A DNA stretch of 64,000 nt. Origin: Amycolatopsis saalfeldensis. GTDB taxonomy: Bacteria; Actinomycetota; Actinomycetes; Mycobacteriales; Pseudonocardiaceae. Position 1 is the stretch's first letter; every line of letters starts with the position of its first letter. The notes below the pieces were generated by a model. The model was not told the origin of the DNA. It searched no databases and saw only the letters and a program-made list of their open reading frames with translations. Location of the stretch: the NCBI RefSeq assembly GCF_900110575.1, contig NZ_FOEF01000003.1, positions 501,689 through 565,688 of the forward strand, written 5' to 3'. The translations under genes were made by a program, and so were the position numbers. Below are positions 44,743-53,492 of this stretch, in pieces.

Positions 44743-47700
44743 TCAGGCGAGGGTGATCGCGTACAGCTCGGCCCGGGGGTCGTTCGGCAGGGACAGCGAC
44801 TGGAGCGTCTTCCCGGGGTCCAGGGCGGCCTGGACGCCGAAGAGCCGGACCGGCGGCCCGTCCACGCCGCTGCCCGCCTTGATCCGGTGCGGCAGGTCGA
44901 GCACGACGGTGCTGCCCGCCGGGGCCGAGCCCGCCCAGTCGCCGAGTGTCACGCCGAGGGCGGCGCTGCTGCCGTCGGTGTAATGCGCGGTCAGCGTGGT
45001 CGTCACCGGGCCGCTGTGCGAGGAGCCGACGATCCGCAGCGTCCCGTGGCTGCCCGCCGGGACCAGCAGCGACTGGCCGCGGGCCTCGACGAAGTTCGCC
45101 GCGGTCCCGCTCGGGTCCGGGGCGGCGTAGGTGACGCCGTCCCACAGGACCGGCCCGGCGGGCGGCATCAGGTCCGCGTCGTAGCTCCAGCCGGAGCCGT
45201 CGAAGTTCCCCTCGGTGGACGCGGCGACGGTGGCCGTGCCGTCGTGGTCGAGGTCCCGGCTCAGGTCGACCGCGCACGCCGCGCCGGACGTCGCCGCGCA
45301 GACCGCCGGCGCCCGCACTTCGACGCTCACCGGCCGGGTGACGGTGTTCGCGCCCAGCCCGGAAGCCTTGACCTGCAACGGATAGCTGCCGACCGGGGTC
45401 CCCGCCGGCACCGTCACGGTCACTGAAACCGGTTGCTGCACCGGCAACCGGCCCGACCACCGGAGCAGCGGGTTCCACGGCTTCGTGGTCACCTTCCAGC
45501 CCTTCGGCGCGGTCGAGGTCACCATGACCGGCTGCACCCCCGGGCTCTGGGTGAGCACGTCCAGGTTCAGGTTCACCTGCTGCGCCCGCGCCGACGCGGG
45601 GATCACCACCGAGCTCTGGCCCAGCGAAGCGTCGACGTGACTGCGCAGGTCGCCGACCGCGTTGTTCACCGAAGGCGGCTCGGCGTTCGCGGACGTACCC
45701 CACTTCGACGGGCTGGAGCCGAGTTCGTGCGTCAGGGTGCCGCCGTGGGAGACCGCGGACCAGTCCAGCCAGGTCTGCCGGACGTCACGGCCGTTCAGCG
45801 AAACGCTCTGCACGTACCGGTTGGTGTCGCTCGCGCCCGGCGCGGAAACGGTGAGCGTGCCGCCCTGCGCACTGCCGTACTGTCCGATCCGGACGGTCGC
45901 CGACTCGAACTGCGGGCTGGACACCGCGAGGAAGTTCGAGCCGCTCATCGTCGGGTACAGCCCGAGCGAGGAGAACACGTACCAGGCCGACATGGTGCCG
46001 AGGTCGTCGTTGCCGGTCATGCCGTCCGGGCCGGTGGTGAACAGCGTCATCGCCGCCCGCACCACGGTCGCGGTCTTCGCCGGCGCGCCGACCCAGTTGT
46101 ACATGTACGGCGCCAGCAGGTCGGGCTCGTTGTTCGGGTTGTAGGTGGGCTTGCCGTAGTAGTCGTACGGGCTGGCGATCCAGTCGTTGCGCGCGGTGCC
46201 CGCCGGGTCGGTGAGCAGCTTGTCGTAGGCGAAGAAGGAGTCCAGCCGCTTCTGCGTGGTGGCGCGCCCGCCCATCAGGGAGACCAGTCCGGCCGGGTCC
46301 TGCGGCACGAGCCACTGGTACTGGTAGGCGCCGCCCTCGTGGAACTGCTGATCCGCGTCGACCGGGTTGTACGGCGTCAGCCAGGTGCCTTCGGTGGTGC
46401 GGGGGCGGAACGCCTGCGTCGAGGAGTCCCAGAGGTTCTTGTACCACTGGCCGCGGTCGGCGAACATCCGCGCGTCGGCGGTGTGGCCGAGGCCCTTCGC
46501 CATCAGCGCGAGCGCCGCGTCGGCCGCGGAGTACTCCATCGTCGCCGAAGCCGGGTGGTTGCAGTCGTTGTCGCCGCCCTTGGCCGCGCAGTCCGTGCCG
46601 AGGGTCAGGCCGCTGGGGATGTAGCCGCGGTCGTTGTAGAAGTTCACGCCGGAGCGCCCGTTGTACGGCGAATCGGCGGGCGGTGTGCTCGTGGCATTCT
46701 TCTTGAGCAGCGCGTACGCCTCTTCCTCGTGCCCGGCGAGCAGGCCCTTGGACCAGGCTTCGACGAGGAAAGGCGTCACCGGGTCGCCGGTCATGATGTT
46801 CGTTTCGCTCCCGGCCAGCGCCCAGCGCGGCAGCCAGCCGCCGTCGCGCCCGATCGCGACCACGGACAGCGCGACGTCTTTCGCCACTTGGGGTTCGAGC
46901 ATTTCCAGCAGCTGGTTCTGCGGCCGATAGGTGTCCCACAGCGAGAAGTTCTGGTACGGCGTGTAGCCGCTCGCGGTGTGCACCTTGCCGTCGAAGCCGG
47001 TGTACGCGCCATCGGTGTCGCCGGCGAGGTTCGGGTGCAGCTGCGAGTGGTAGAGCGCGGTGTAGAACGCAGTCTGCCGATCCGCGGTGCCGCCGCCGAT
47101 CTTGATCGCGCCGAGCCGGTCGGCCCACGCCTGGTGCAGCGCCGTGCGGGTGGCGTCGAAGTCGTACGAGTCACCGGTTTCCGCGGCGAGGTTCTTCCGC
47201 GCGCCGTCGGCGCCGGTGTAGGACAGGCCGACCTTGACCATGACCTCGCGGTCGGTGGTCGCGTCGAAGCTCGCCCACGCGCCGTTGCCGCCGGTGCCCG
47301 CCGCGTCCCGGCTGCCCGGCGTCCGCGTCGAGCCGCGCCAGGTGCCGAAGGAGCTGAACGGCCGGTCGAACGTCGCGGTGAAGTACACCGTGTGCTCGTC
47401 GTGCCCGGCGCAGAACCCGCCCGCGCGCACGCGGCCCTCCAGGGTCCGGTCGCCGACCACGTGGATCTCGGAGTCCTTGACCGACTGGTTGGCCTGGCCG
47501 GTGTTGAACAGGACGTTCGCCTGGCCGGTCGAGGGGAAGGTGTAGCGCTGCCAGCCGGTGCGGGCGGTGGCGGTCAGCTCGGCGTTGATGTCGTATTTTT
47601 TGAGGCCCACGCGGTAATAGCCGGGCTCGGCGTGCTCGTCGCCGTGCGTGTACTCGGACTTGTAGACGTCCTTGTCGACGCTGTCCACGGCGCCGGTGGT

Positions 47701-48015
47701 CGGCATGACCGGCAGCTCGCCCATCACCCCGCAGCCGACGCCGGACAGGTGCGTCTGGCTGAAGCCGTAGATGGCGTTCTGCTGGTAGTCGTAGCCGCCC
47801 TGGCCGCCGGTGTCGGGGCTGACCTGCACCATCCCGAACGGCGCGCTGGCGCCGGGGAAGGTGTTGCCGAAGTTCTGCGTGCCGACGAACGGGTTCACCT
47901 GTGCGACCGGATCGGCGACCGGGGCCGTTTGGGCCCCGGCCGTAGCGGGCGCCAGCGCGGCGAACACCAGGCCCGCGACCGCGAGCGCGGCCGCCCGTCT
48001 GCTCTGCGTCCTCAT
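44743..48015 (-). CDS. Secreted GH92 family alpha-mannosidase (second copy)
   Basis: 1,090-aa exported GH92 enzyme, related to but clearly diverged from the copy at 317-3475. The ATG at 48015 has GGAGG nine bases upstream; an in-frame GTG at 48024 is too close to that site. Signal peptide about 1-28. The GH92 start is VNPFVGTQNFGNTFPGAS. Likely general acid E560 (HEGGAYQYQWLVPQD) and base in GNDDLG (D670/D671). A NEW3-type domain (about 780-880) and a C-terminal beta domain ending PNDPRAELYAITLA follow. A perfect LacI-type palindrome lies 23-36 bp upstream. The two copies probably differ in linkage preference. Confidence 0.92.
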   Translation of the reverse strand: MRTQSRRAAALAVAGLVFAALAPATAGAQTAPVADPVAQVNPFVGTQNFGNTFPGASAPFGMVQVSPDTGGQGGYDYQQNAIYGFSQTHLSGVGCGVMGELPVMPTTGAVDSVDKDVYKSEYTHGDEHAEPGYYRVGLKKYDINAELTATARTGWQRYTFPSTGQANVLFNTGQANQSVKDSEIHVVGDRTLEGRVRAGGFCAGHDEHTVYFTATFDRPFSSFGTWRGSTRTPGSRDAAGTGGNGAWASFDATTDREVMVKVGLSYTGADGARKNLAAETGDSYDFDATRTALHQAWADRLGAIKIGGGTADRQTAFYTALYHSQLHPNLAGDTDGAYTGFDGKVHTASGYTPYQNFSLWDTYRPQNQLLEMLEPQVAKDVALSVVAIGRDGGWLPRWALAGSETNIMTGDPVTPFLVEAWSKGLLAGHEEEAYALLKKNATSTPPADSPYNGRSGVNFYNDRGYIPSGLTLGTDCAAKGGDNDCNHPASATMEYSAADAALALMAKGLGHTADARMFADRGQWYKNLWDSSTQAFRPRTTEGTWLTPYNPVDADQQFHEGGAYQYQWLVPQDPAGLVSLMGGRATTQKRLDSFFAYDKLLTDPAGTARNDWIASPYDYYGKPTYNPNNEPDLLAPYMYNWVGAPAKTATVVRAAMTLFTTGPDGMTGNDDLGTMSAWYVFSSLGLYPTMSGSNFLAVSSPQFESATVRIGQYGSAQGGTLTVSAPGASDTNRYVQSVSLNGRDVRQTWLDWSAVSHGGTLTHELGSSPSKWGTSANAEPPSVNNAVGDLRSHVDASLGQSSVVIPASARAQQVNLNLDVLTQSPGVQPVMVTSTAPKGWKVTTKPWNPLLRWSGRLPVQQPVSVTVTVPAGTPVGSYPLQVKASGLGANTVTRPVSVEVRAPAVCAATSGAACAVDLSRDLDHDGTATVAASTEGNFDGSGWSYDADLMPPAGPVLWDGVTYAAPDPSGTAANFVEARGQSLLVPAGSHGTLRIVGSSHSGPVTTTLTAHYTDGSSAALGVTLGDWAGSAPAGSTVVLDLPHRIKAGSGVDGPPVRLFGVQAALDPGKTLQSLSLPNDPRAELYAITLA

Positions 48016-48037
48016 GGGGCGCACCTCCCAGAAGCGA

Positions 48038-48051
48038 TGACATCGTTGTCA
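48038..48051. promoter_or_regulatory. LacI-type operator, perfect palindrome
   Basis: TGACA-TCGT-TGTCA with central CG, just upstream of the second GH92 gene and its ribosome site. It is the clearest copy of the motif shared with 8046-8059, 20284-20297 and 20361-20374. Confidence 0.6.
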
Positions 48052-48167
48052 GAACCGAACTCGGTGCCGGGTTGTTGAACGGAGAGCAGCTTTACATCTC
48101 GCTGGGCATTTGCAAACCCCGTGACCGGTCAATCCGTTGTCAGGACCGCGGGCGCACGGTGGCTCGG

Positions 48168-48311
48168 CCGGGCTCCGGACTGCCGCCCGCCGTCGTGCGC
48201 GGCGGGCTGCGTTACCTCGAACAGCGGGCGGCCGAGGCGGGCGGGGAATTCCTCGTGGAGCGTCGGGAGCCCGACGGAATCCGTCTCTTGTGGACGGTCC
48301 CGGTGCTCTGA
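48168..48311 (+). pseudogene. Remnant of a histidine-kinase ATPase C-terminus
   Basis: 48 codons reading GSGLPPAVVRGGLRYLEQRA, then EAGGEFLVERREPDG and LLWTVPVL before a stop. This is the G2-box end of the HATPase domain of NarL/DevS-type kinases (G-L-R-N-L-x-x-R-A...GG...W-x-V-P-L). The rest of a kinase (dimerisation and N-box) is not found upstream, which reaches the GH92 promoter within 150 bp. From 48312 to 48626 I see no supported gene. Confidence 0.5.
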
Positions 48312-48626
48312 ACCCGTTCGGCGGCAACGGATCGACGGCGAAAGCGGGCACGCTGCGGACGTTGTGTCCCCGCAGCGCGGCCCGGCGCTGGTGACCGCGC
48401 CGGTGCCGTGACACACTGGAGGTCCATCGTTCCCATGGCGTCCCCACGGCGCCGGCTCCGGACCGCGGCGGGGACGCCTACGCCGCTGCCACCGGATTGC
48501 CGGCCGGCCGAAGGGGATGGCGCCGATGCCGACCACTTCCGCACCGTCGCGCGGCCTGCTGGGCGAAGCGGCCGGCGCGGCCCGGGACACGCCGCCCGGG
48601 CGCGCGGCGGAAGTTCCCGGCGCCCG

Positions 48627-49364
48627 GTGACCGAGGTCGAGGTGCTGCGCGCGAGTGTGCTGGCCGCGCTCGTCGAGGGCGGGGCCGGCAGCGGGGTCGA
48701 CACCGTCGGACGGGTGTGCCGCGCCTGCGTCCGGCTGCTGCCGGTGGACGGGGCCGCGGTGTCGGTGATGGCCGACGCCGGACGGCGGGAGCTGGTCTAC
48801 GCCAGCGACGAGGTGAGCACCGCGTTGGCCGAGCTGCAGTTCTCCCTCGGCGAGGGCCCGTGCTTCGAGGCCTACCGCACCGGCGGCCCGGTGCTGGTGG
48901 CCGACCTCGCGACCGGGCTGGTGCCCGGCTGGCCGATGTTCGCCGCCGAGGCGGCGGGGCACCCGGTGGCGGCGCTGTTCACCTTCCCGCTGCAGATCGG
49001 CGCGGTCCGGGTGGCGACCCTGGACACCTACCGCGCCACCCCCGGTTCCCTCACCCCGGCGGACCTCGCCAGGGCGTTACGGGTGGCCGACGTGGCGGCG
49101 CTCGCGTTGTCGGGACTGCAGGCCGGGGGCACGAGCTGGCTGGACGGCGACGGGCCGTGGCTCGCCGCGTCGGGCATGCGGCGCCGGGAGGTGCACCAGG
49201 CCACCGGCATGCTGATCGCGCAGCTGGACATTTCGGCCGCCGCGGCGCTGGCGCGGATGCGGGCCCACGCGTTCGGCCAGGACCGTCCGCTCGCGGAAGT
49301 CGCCGCCGACATCGTCGCCGGGCGGCTGTTGCTGGGCGGCGAGCCGGATCAAGGACCACTATGA
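48627..49364 (+). CDS. GAF-ANTAR regulator
   Basis: 245-aa cytoplasmic protein with an N-terminal GAF sensor (about 15-155: LGEGPCFEAYRTGGPVLVADL is the GAF core) and a C-terminal ANTAR RNA-binding domain (about 185-240: RREVHQATGMLIAQLDIS, then ALARMRAHAFGQDRPL). ANTAR proteins bind paired hexaloop RNA hairpins to prevent termination. GTG 48627 is preferred; the frame is open further upstream, but that part is low-complexity and lacks the domain. It stops 21 bp before a second GAF-ANTAR gene, so they form an operon. Confidence 0.82.
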   Translation: MTEVEVLRASVLAALVEGGAGSGVDTVGRVCRACVRLLPVDGAAVSVMADAGRRELVYASDEVSTALAELQFSLGEGPCFEAYRTGGPVLVADLATGLVPGWPMFAAEAAGHPVAALFTFPLQIGAVRVATLDTYRATPGSLTPADLARALRVADVAALALSGLQAGGTSWLDGDGPWLAASGMRRREVHQATGMLIAQLDISAAAALARMRAHAFGQDRPLAEVAADIVAGRLLLGGEPDQGPL

Positions 49365-49385
49365 GCACAGCGAGGAGGAATCCAG

Positions 49386-50141
49386 GTGATGGCAGGCATG
49401 GCCGATCGTGAACGACAGGTGACCCGGGCGTTCGTCGCGCTCGCCGACACACTGGTCGACGACTACGACATCGCCGATCTGCTGCACACGCTGGTCGGGC
49501 AGTGCGTCGCGCTGCTCGACGTGGCCGCGGCCGGGCTGACGCTGGCCGACGAGCGCGGCAGCCTGCAGGTGCTGGCCTCCTCGACCGAGCAGGCCCGGCT
49601 GATCGAGCTGTTCCAGCTCAACATCGACGAGGGGCCGTGCGTCGACTGCTTCACCGGCCAGGCGCCGGTGCTGGTCGCCGACATCGCCGCCCAGTCCGCG
49701 CGGTGGCCCCGGTTCGCGGCCGAGGCGGCCCGCGACGGGTTCGCCTCGGTGCACGCGCTGCCGCTGCGGCTGCGGAAGCAGACCATCGGCGCGCTGAACC
49801 TGTTCGGCCACCGCCCGGGGGAGCTCGGGGCCGACGACCTCGAGCTGGCGCAGGGGCTGGCCGACACCGCGACCATCGGCATCCTGCAGGAGCGGGCCAT
49901 CCGGCGCGGGGAGATCCTGTCCGAGCAGCTGCAGGCCGCGTTGAACAGCCGGGTGATCATCGAACAGGCCAAGGGCGTGCTGTCGGTGGCCGGCGGGCTC
50001 GACATGGACGACGCCTTCAGCGTCCTGCGCGACTACTCGCGCGGCACCAACTCCCGGTTGAGCGAGGTCGCCCGCGCCCTCGCCGACCGGAAACTCGATC
50101 CGAGGGTCGTCCTGACCCGTTCGGCGGCGCGCGAGCGCTGA
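49386..50141 (+). CDS. Second GAF-ANTAR regulator
   Basis: 251-aa paralogue of the preceding protein. GAF about 12-165 (CVALLDVAAAGLTLADERG, NIDEGPCVDCFTGQAPVLVAD), ANTAR about 190-240 (LNSRVIIEQAKGVLSVAGGL, AFSVLRDYSRGTNSRLSEVA). The consensus ANTAR segment IEQAKG is well kept here and weaker in the first protein (VHQATG), so the first may have diverged. GTG 49386 follows AGGAGG by seven bases; ATG 49389 is also possible. Ligand unknown; redox or small-molecule sensing through GAF is inference. Confidence 0.87.
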   Translation: MMAGMADRERQVTRAFVALADTLVDDYDIADLLHTLVGQCVALLDVAAAGLTLADERGSLQVLASSTEQARLIELFQLNIDEGPCVDCFTGQAPVLVADIAAQSARWPRFAAEAARDGFASVHALPLRLRKQTIGALNLFGHRPGELGADDLELAQGLADTATIGILQERAIRRGEILSEQLQAALNSRVIIEQAKGVLSVAGGLDMDDAFSVLRDYSRGTNSRLSEVARALADRKLDPRVVLTRSAARER

Positions 50142-50169
50142 CCGGGATCGGGGCTTCGAAGGGAAAACC

Positions 50170-50529
50170 ATGGAAGTCCAGATCAGCACCGACAACAACG
50201 TGCACGGCGGGGAAGAGCTGAACCAGCGCATCGAAGCCGAGCTGCGGTCGGCGCTGTCGAGGTTCAGCGACCACCTGACCCGGCTCGAAGTCCACCTGGG
50301 CGACGAAATCGGCTCCGGCGCCGAGGGAATGGACCGGCGGTGCGTGATCGAAGCCCGCCCCGCCGGCCGCCCGCCGGTCGCGGTCACCCAGCACGCCGGC
50401 TCGGTGGACGAGGCGGTCGCCGGCGCCGTGCGCAAGCTCGAAAGCCTGCTCGAGAGCAAGTACGGCCGGACCGACCACCGCAAGGGCGGCGACTCCATCC
50501 GGCACAGCCCGACCGGAGATCCGCGATGA
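50170..50529 (+). CDS. Short HPF/RaiA-like ribosome-associated protein
   Basis: 119-aa protein with the S30AE/HPF fold pattern: beta1 EVQISTDNN, helix LNQRIEAELRSALSRFSDHL, beta TRLEVHLGDE, beta RRCVIEARPAGRPPVAVTQH, helix VDEAVAGAVRKLESLLESKY. It lacks the C-terminal dimerisation domain of long HPF, so it resembles short HPF/YfiA or the Rv0079-like proteins of dormancy regulons. Predicted to bind idle ribosomes during stress. ATG with GAAGGGA upstream; 28 bp after the GAF-ANTAR gene, so probably co-transcribed. Hairpin terminator follows. Confidence 0.75.
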   Translation: MEVQISTDNNVHGGEELNQRIEAELRSALSRFSDHLTRLEVHLGDEIGSGAEGMDRRCVIEARPAGRPPVAVTQHAGSVDEAVAGAVRKLESLLESKYGRTDHRKGGDSIRHSPTGDPR

Positions 50530-50537
50530 ACCCGGCC

Positions 50538-50554
50538 GCCTGCCCGCGGCAGGC
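50538..50554 (+). terminator. Hairpin after the HPF-like gene
   Basis: GCCTGCC-CGC-GGCAGGC, a perfect 7-bp stem 8 bp after the stop. Beyond it, 50555-50736 contains only a 13-codon reading frame with a good GAGGAGG site (ATG 50636); I do not claim it as a gene. Confidence 0.5.
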
Positions 50555-50736
50555 GTAGGCTTCGGTCAAGACCCCAGACCTCGGTGCCACCGATCGAGCC
50601 GCCCCGCGGCTGCCGATGACCGAGGAGGGCCGGACATGGGGGAGAACTCAGCGAAACCCGCGTCGGCCGGACCATGACCCGGCCCCCGGTGGCCGGACGG
50701 CTCCACGACGCTTCGGCCGGATGGGCTTTCCGCCGC

Positions 50737-51090
50737 GGGACTTTCGTGCTCGTGGGGCCGGGTGCCACTTGCGCTGCGGCTTGGATTCGCGGTGAGCCCG
50801 GCGGGACTTTCGTGCTCGTCGGGCCGGGCGCTACCTGCGCTACGGCCTGGATTCGTCGTGGTGCGGGCGGGACTTTCGTGCTCGTGGGGCCGGGCGCTAC
50901 TTGCGCTGCGGCCAGGATTCGCGGTGAGGCGGGCGGGACTTTCGTGCTCGTCGGGCCGGGCGCTACTTGCGCTGCGGCCAGGATTCGCGGTGAGGCGGGC
51001 GGGACTTTCGTGCTCGTCGGGCCGGGTGCCACCTTCGCTACGGCCAGGATTCGCCGTGGTGCCGGTGGGACTTTCGTGGCGGTGCGGCGC
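50737..51090. repeat. Tandem-repeat array C, exact 66-bp units
   Basis: Five full units and part of a sixth start at 50737, 50803, 50869, 50935, 51001 and 51067, always 66 bp apart. Each begins GGGACTTTCGTGCTCGT and continues GGGCCGGGCGCTAC, TTGCGCTGCGGC and AGGATTCGCGGTG. Because 66 is a multiple of three, every frame yields a 22-residue repeat, for instance one starting GTFVLVGPGATCAAA. Neither strand shows a convincing start or known domain. The array lies between the HPF-like gene and the desaturase gene. From 51091 to 51288 is the desaturase leader. Confidence 0.88.
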
Positions 51091-51288
51091 ACCCGCGCCG
51101 AGATCCACCGCGACGGCCGGCCCCCGATTGCCGGGACACCACAGGCGCTCCGGCCGAGACCGGCCACGGGACACCCACCGCCGGTGCCGCGGGCGATCTA
51201 CCCCTGACTTCCCGGACCGGCCACCGCACCCCTCGCGGGTGCCCGGGCGCGGCAGGCGCCCGGCCCCCGCTCTACTCGGAGGTCCACA

Positions 51289-52344
51289 ATGGACTATGTG
51301 TTACCCGCCGCTCGGCCGGAGCCGGGCCGGACCCGCGGCAGCGACTACGCCGAGCTGTCCGAACTGGTCAAGGAAGCCGGGCTGCTGCGCCGCCGCCCGT
51401 ACTACTACGCGCTGCGGGGCGGGGTGACCCTGCTGGTGTTCGCCGGCGCCTGGGTGCTGTTCGCGTTGCTGGGCGGCACCTGGTGGCAGCTGGGCACGGC
51501 GGTCCTGCTGGCCGTGGCGTACACGCAGCTTTCGTTCCTCGGCCACGACGCCGGGCACAAGCAGATCTTCCGCGGCCGCCGCGCCAACGACGCGGTCGGC
51601 TCGGGACTGGCCGGACTGGTCGGGCTCAGCTACGGCTGGTGGGTCGGCAAGCACAACCGCCACCACGCGAACCCGAACGTCGAGGGCGCCGACCCGGACA
51701 TCGACATGCCCGCGCTCGCGTTCAGCGCCCCGCAGGGCCAGGGCCGGACGGGATTCCTGCGCTGGATGGCGAAGTACCAGGCGTTCCTGTTCTTCCCGCT
51801 GCTCCTGCTGGAGGGCCTCGACCTGCACTGGTCGGGCATCAAGGCGGTGTGGCACGGCGGGCTGCGGGCCCGGCGGCTCGAGGCCGTGCTGCTCACCGTC
51901 CACATCGGCGGCTACCTGGCCGCGGTGTTCCTGGTCCTGCCGCTCGGCCAGGCCTTCGTGTTCATCGCGGTGCACCAGGCTTTGTGGGGTGTCTACATGG
52001 GATGCTCCTTCGCGCCCAACCACAAGGCCATGCCGCACCTGGAAGAAGGCCACCAGCTGGACTTCCTGCGCCGCCAGGTGCTCACCTCGCACAACGTCAA
52101 CGGCGGCCGCTGGGTCGTCGTCGCCCTCGGCGGGCTGAACTACCAGATCGAGCACCACCTGTTCCCCAGCATGCCGATGTCGACCCTGCGCCGCGCCCAG
52201 CCGCTCGTCCGCGAGTTCTGCGCCGCACACGGCATCAGCTACAGCCAGGGCGGCCTGCTTGCGTCGTACCGGCAGATCCTGCGCCACCTGCACGAGGTGG
52301 GCGCCCCCTTGCGCGCCGCCGACGCCGCCCGGTCACGGCCTTAG
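51289..52344 (+). CDS. Membrane fatty-acid desaturase
   Basis: 351-aa di-iron desaturase acting on acyl-CoA or acyl lipids at the membrane. Three histidine boxes: HDAGH (86-90), HNRHH (122-126), QIEHH (286-290). The QIEHH third box is typical of front-end or linoleoyl-CoA-type enzymes (Delta-5/6-like, or DesA3 relatives). No cytochrome b5 domain. Four or more membrane segments flank the boxes (TLLVFAGAWVLFALLGG, LLTVHIGGYLAAVFLVLPLG). The ATG at 51289 lies within a perfect iterated palindrome (51282-51294), with GGAGG before it. Likely adjusts membrane fluidity. Confidence 0.92.
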   Translation: MDYVLPAARPEPGRTRGSDYAELSELVKEAGLLRRRPYYYALRGGVTLLVFAGAWVLFALLGGTWWQLGTAVLLAVAYTQLSFLGHDAGHKQIFRGRRANDAVGSGLAGLVGLSYGWWVGKHNRHHANPNVEGADPDIDMPALAFSAPQGQGRTGFLRWMAKYQAFLFFPLLLLEGLDLHWSGIKAVWHGGLRARRLEAVLLTVHIGGYLAAVFLVLPLGQAFVFIAVHQALWGVYMGCSFAPNHKAMPHLEEGHQLDFLRRQVLTSHNVNGGRWVVVALGGLNYQIEHHLFPSMPMSTLRRAQPLVREFCAAHGISYSQGGLLASYRQILRHLHEVGAPLRAADAARSRP

Positions 52345-52354
52345 CCGGTGCTGC

Positions 52355-52810
52355 CCAGCCGGTTCCATCCCGCCCTGCCGATCCCGCCCTGCCGATCCGC
52401 CCTAGCCAATCCGCTCCGCCGATCCGACCCAGCCGATCCATCCGCCGATCACGGCCCGAGCCCAATTCCGCCCTGCCGTTCCCGCCTCACCTAGCCGGTG
52501 CCGCCCCTCCGATTCCGCCTGGCGCCCCGGCCGAACAAGACCGCCAGCCGTCCCCATCTCACCCGCCGACCCCGCCCCGCCGATCCGACCCAGCCGATCC
52601 ATCCGCCGATCACGGCCCGAGCCCAATTCCGCCCCGCCGTTCCCGCCTCACCCAGCCGGTGCGGCCCAGCCGATTCCACCCAGCCCGACCCCGGCCGGCC
52701 GATTCCGTCTGACGACTCCGGCCGGTCGGGAACGCCAGCCGTCGTTCCCGCCCCGCCGATCCGACCTAGCCGTTCCCACCCCGCTGATCCCAGCCGCTGT
52801 TGCCGTCCAG
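52355..52810. repeat. Repeat region D, C-rich compound repeats
   Basis: A C-rich spacer built from short CCGATCC/CCGCC-type words, with a long direct repeat: 52421-52503 and 52582-52664 (offset 161 bp) differ at only a few positions over about 83 bp. Shared words are GATCCGACCCAGCC, ATCACGGCCCGAGCCCAATT and CCGTTCCCGCCTCAC. A shorter third partial copy begins near 52757. Open frames are compositional. It lies between the desaturase gene and a small membrane protein gene. Confidence 0.8.
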
Positions 52811-52845
52811 TCGATCCCGGCCCGATCCGAACGCCGAGGTGCGCC

Positions 52846-53478
52846 ATGCTCGCTCGAACCGTCGTCACCGTTCTGGTCGTGGTGGCCGTCGCCTTCGGGG
52901 CGGTGGGGCTGGTGGCGATCCCGCCCGGGGCGCTGGCCGGCTGGGTGTTCCTGGCCGGGGCGGTCGGCCTGGTCGCCTGGCAGGGCGCCGGGCATCTGCC
53001 GGAGAACCGGTTCGTGACCCGGCCCCGGTGGCCCGCCTGGTGGTCCGGCATCGCGGCGGCGGCGCTGTGCCTGACGTTCTGCCTGGCGGTCACCGGGCTG
53101 ATCGCGGTGGCCGGTGCCGCCACGGCCGTGAGCTCGACGCTGCTGCTCCTGGCCGTGGCGGCCTGGGCCGGGTGGCGTTCCACGGCGGCCAAGGCACCGC
53201 CCGCTCCGGACGAAGCGCCTCCCGTGCGTTACCCGGTGGTCCTGCCGCCGCTGGTGGCCGCGGACCTCGCCACCGACGAACTGTGCGTCGCCTGGCGCCG
53301 GAGTTACCTGGAACTGCTGCGGGCCGTCGACGAGCCGAGCCGGCAGCGGGTTGTCCGGCAACGGCAGGAGTACCTCGACGAGCTGGAGCGCCGCGACAGC
53401 CTCGGCTTCGCCCGCTGGCTCGACAGCGGTGCCCGAGCCGGCAGCGACCCCCGGCGATTCCTCACCAGCGGCGGCTGA
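52846..53478 (+). CDS. Small membrane protein of unknown function
   Basis: 210-aa protein with four hydrophobic segments in the first 110 residues (TVVTVLVVVAVAFGAVGLV, GWVFLAGAVGLVAW, IAAAALCLTFCLAVTGLIAV, AAAVSS-type stretch to AVAAWAGW) and a cytoplasmic, charged helical tail (SYLELLRAVDEPSRQRVVRQ, EYLDELERRDSLGF). The tail resembles a helical interaction module. ATG at 52846 with GAGG ten bases upstream, directly after repeat region D. It precedes the Acg-like gene by 14 bp, so they are likely co-expressed. Not recognised. Confidence 0.7.
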   Translation: MLARTVVTVLVVVAVAFGAVGLVAIPPGALAGWVFLAGAVGLVAWQGAGHLPENRFVTRPRWPAWWSGIAAAALCLTFCLAVTGLIAVAGAATAVSSTLLLLAVAAWAGWRSTAAKAPPAPDEAPPVRYPVVLPPLVAADLATDELCVAWRRSYLELLRAVDEPSRQRVVRQRQEYLDELERRDSLGFARWLDSGARAGSDPRRFLTSGG

Positions 53479-53492
53479 GGGGTGCACCGGCC

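Noticed and set aside
48408-48626. Extended N-terminus of the first GAF-ANTAR protein
   Set aside because: The stretch is low-complexity, Arg/Pro-rich and precedes the GAF domain without any motif. GTG 48627 is the more natural start.
50636-50677. 13-codon reading frame with a strong ribosome site
   Set aside because: It is too short to support as a gene from sequence alone; it could be a leader peptide or a remnant.
50674-51207. Repeat protein encoded by the 66-bp array
   Set aside because: The 22-residue periodicity is attractive, but the start lacks a ribosome site, all frames and both strands are similarly open, and no frame looks favoured. It is kept as a finding, not a gene.
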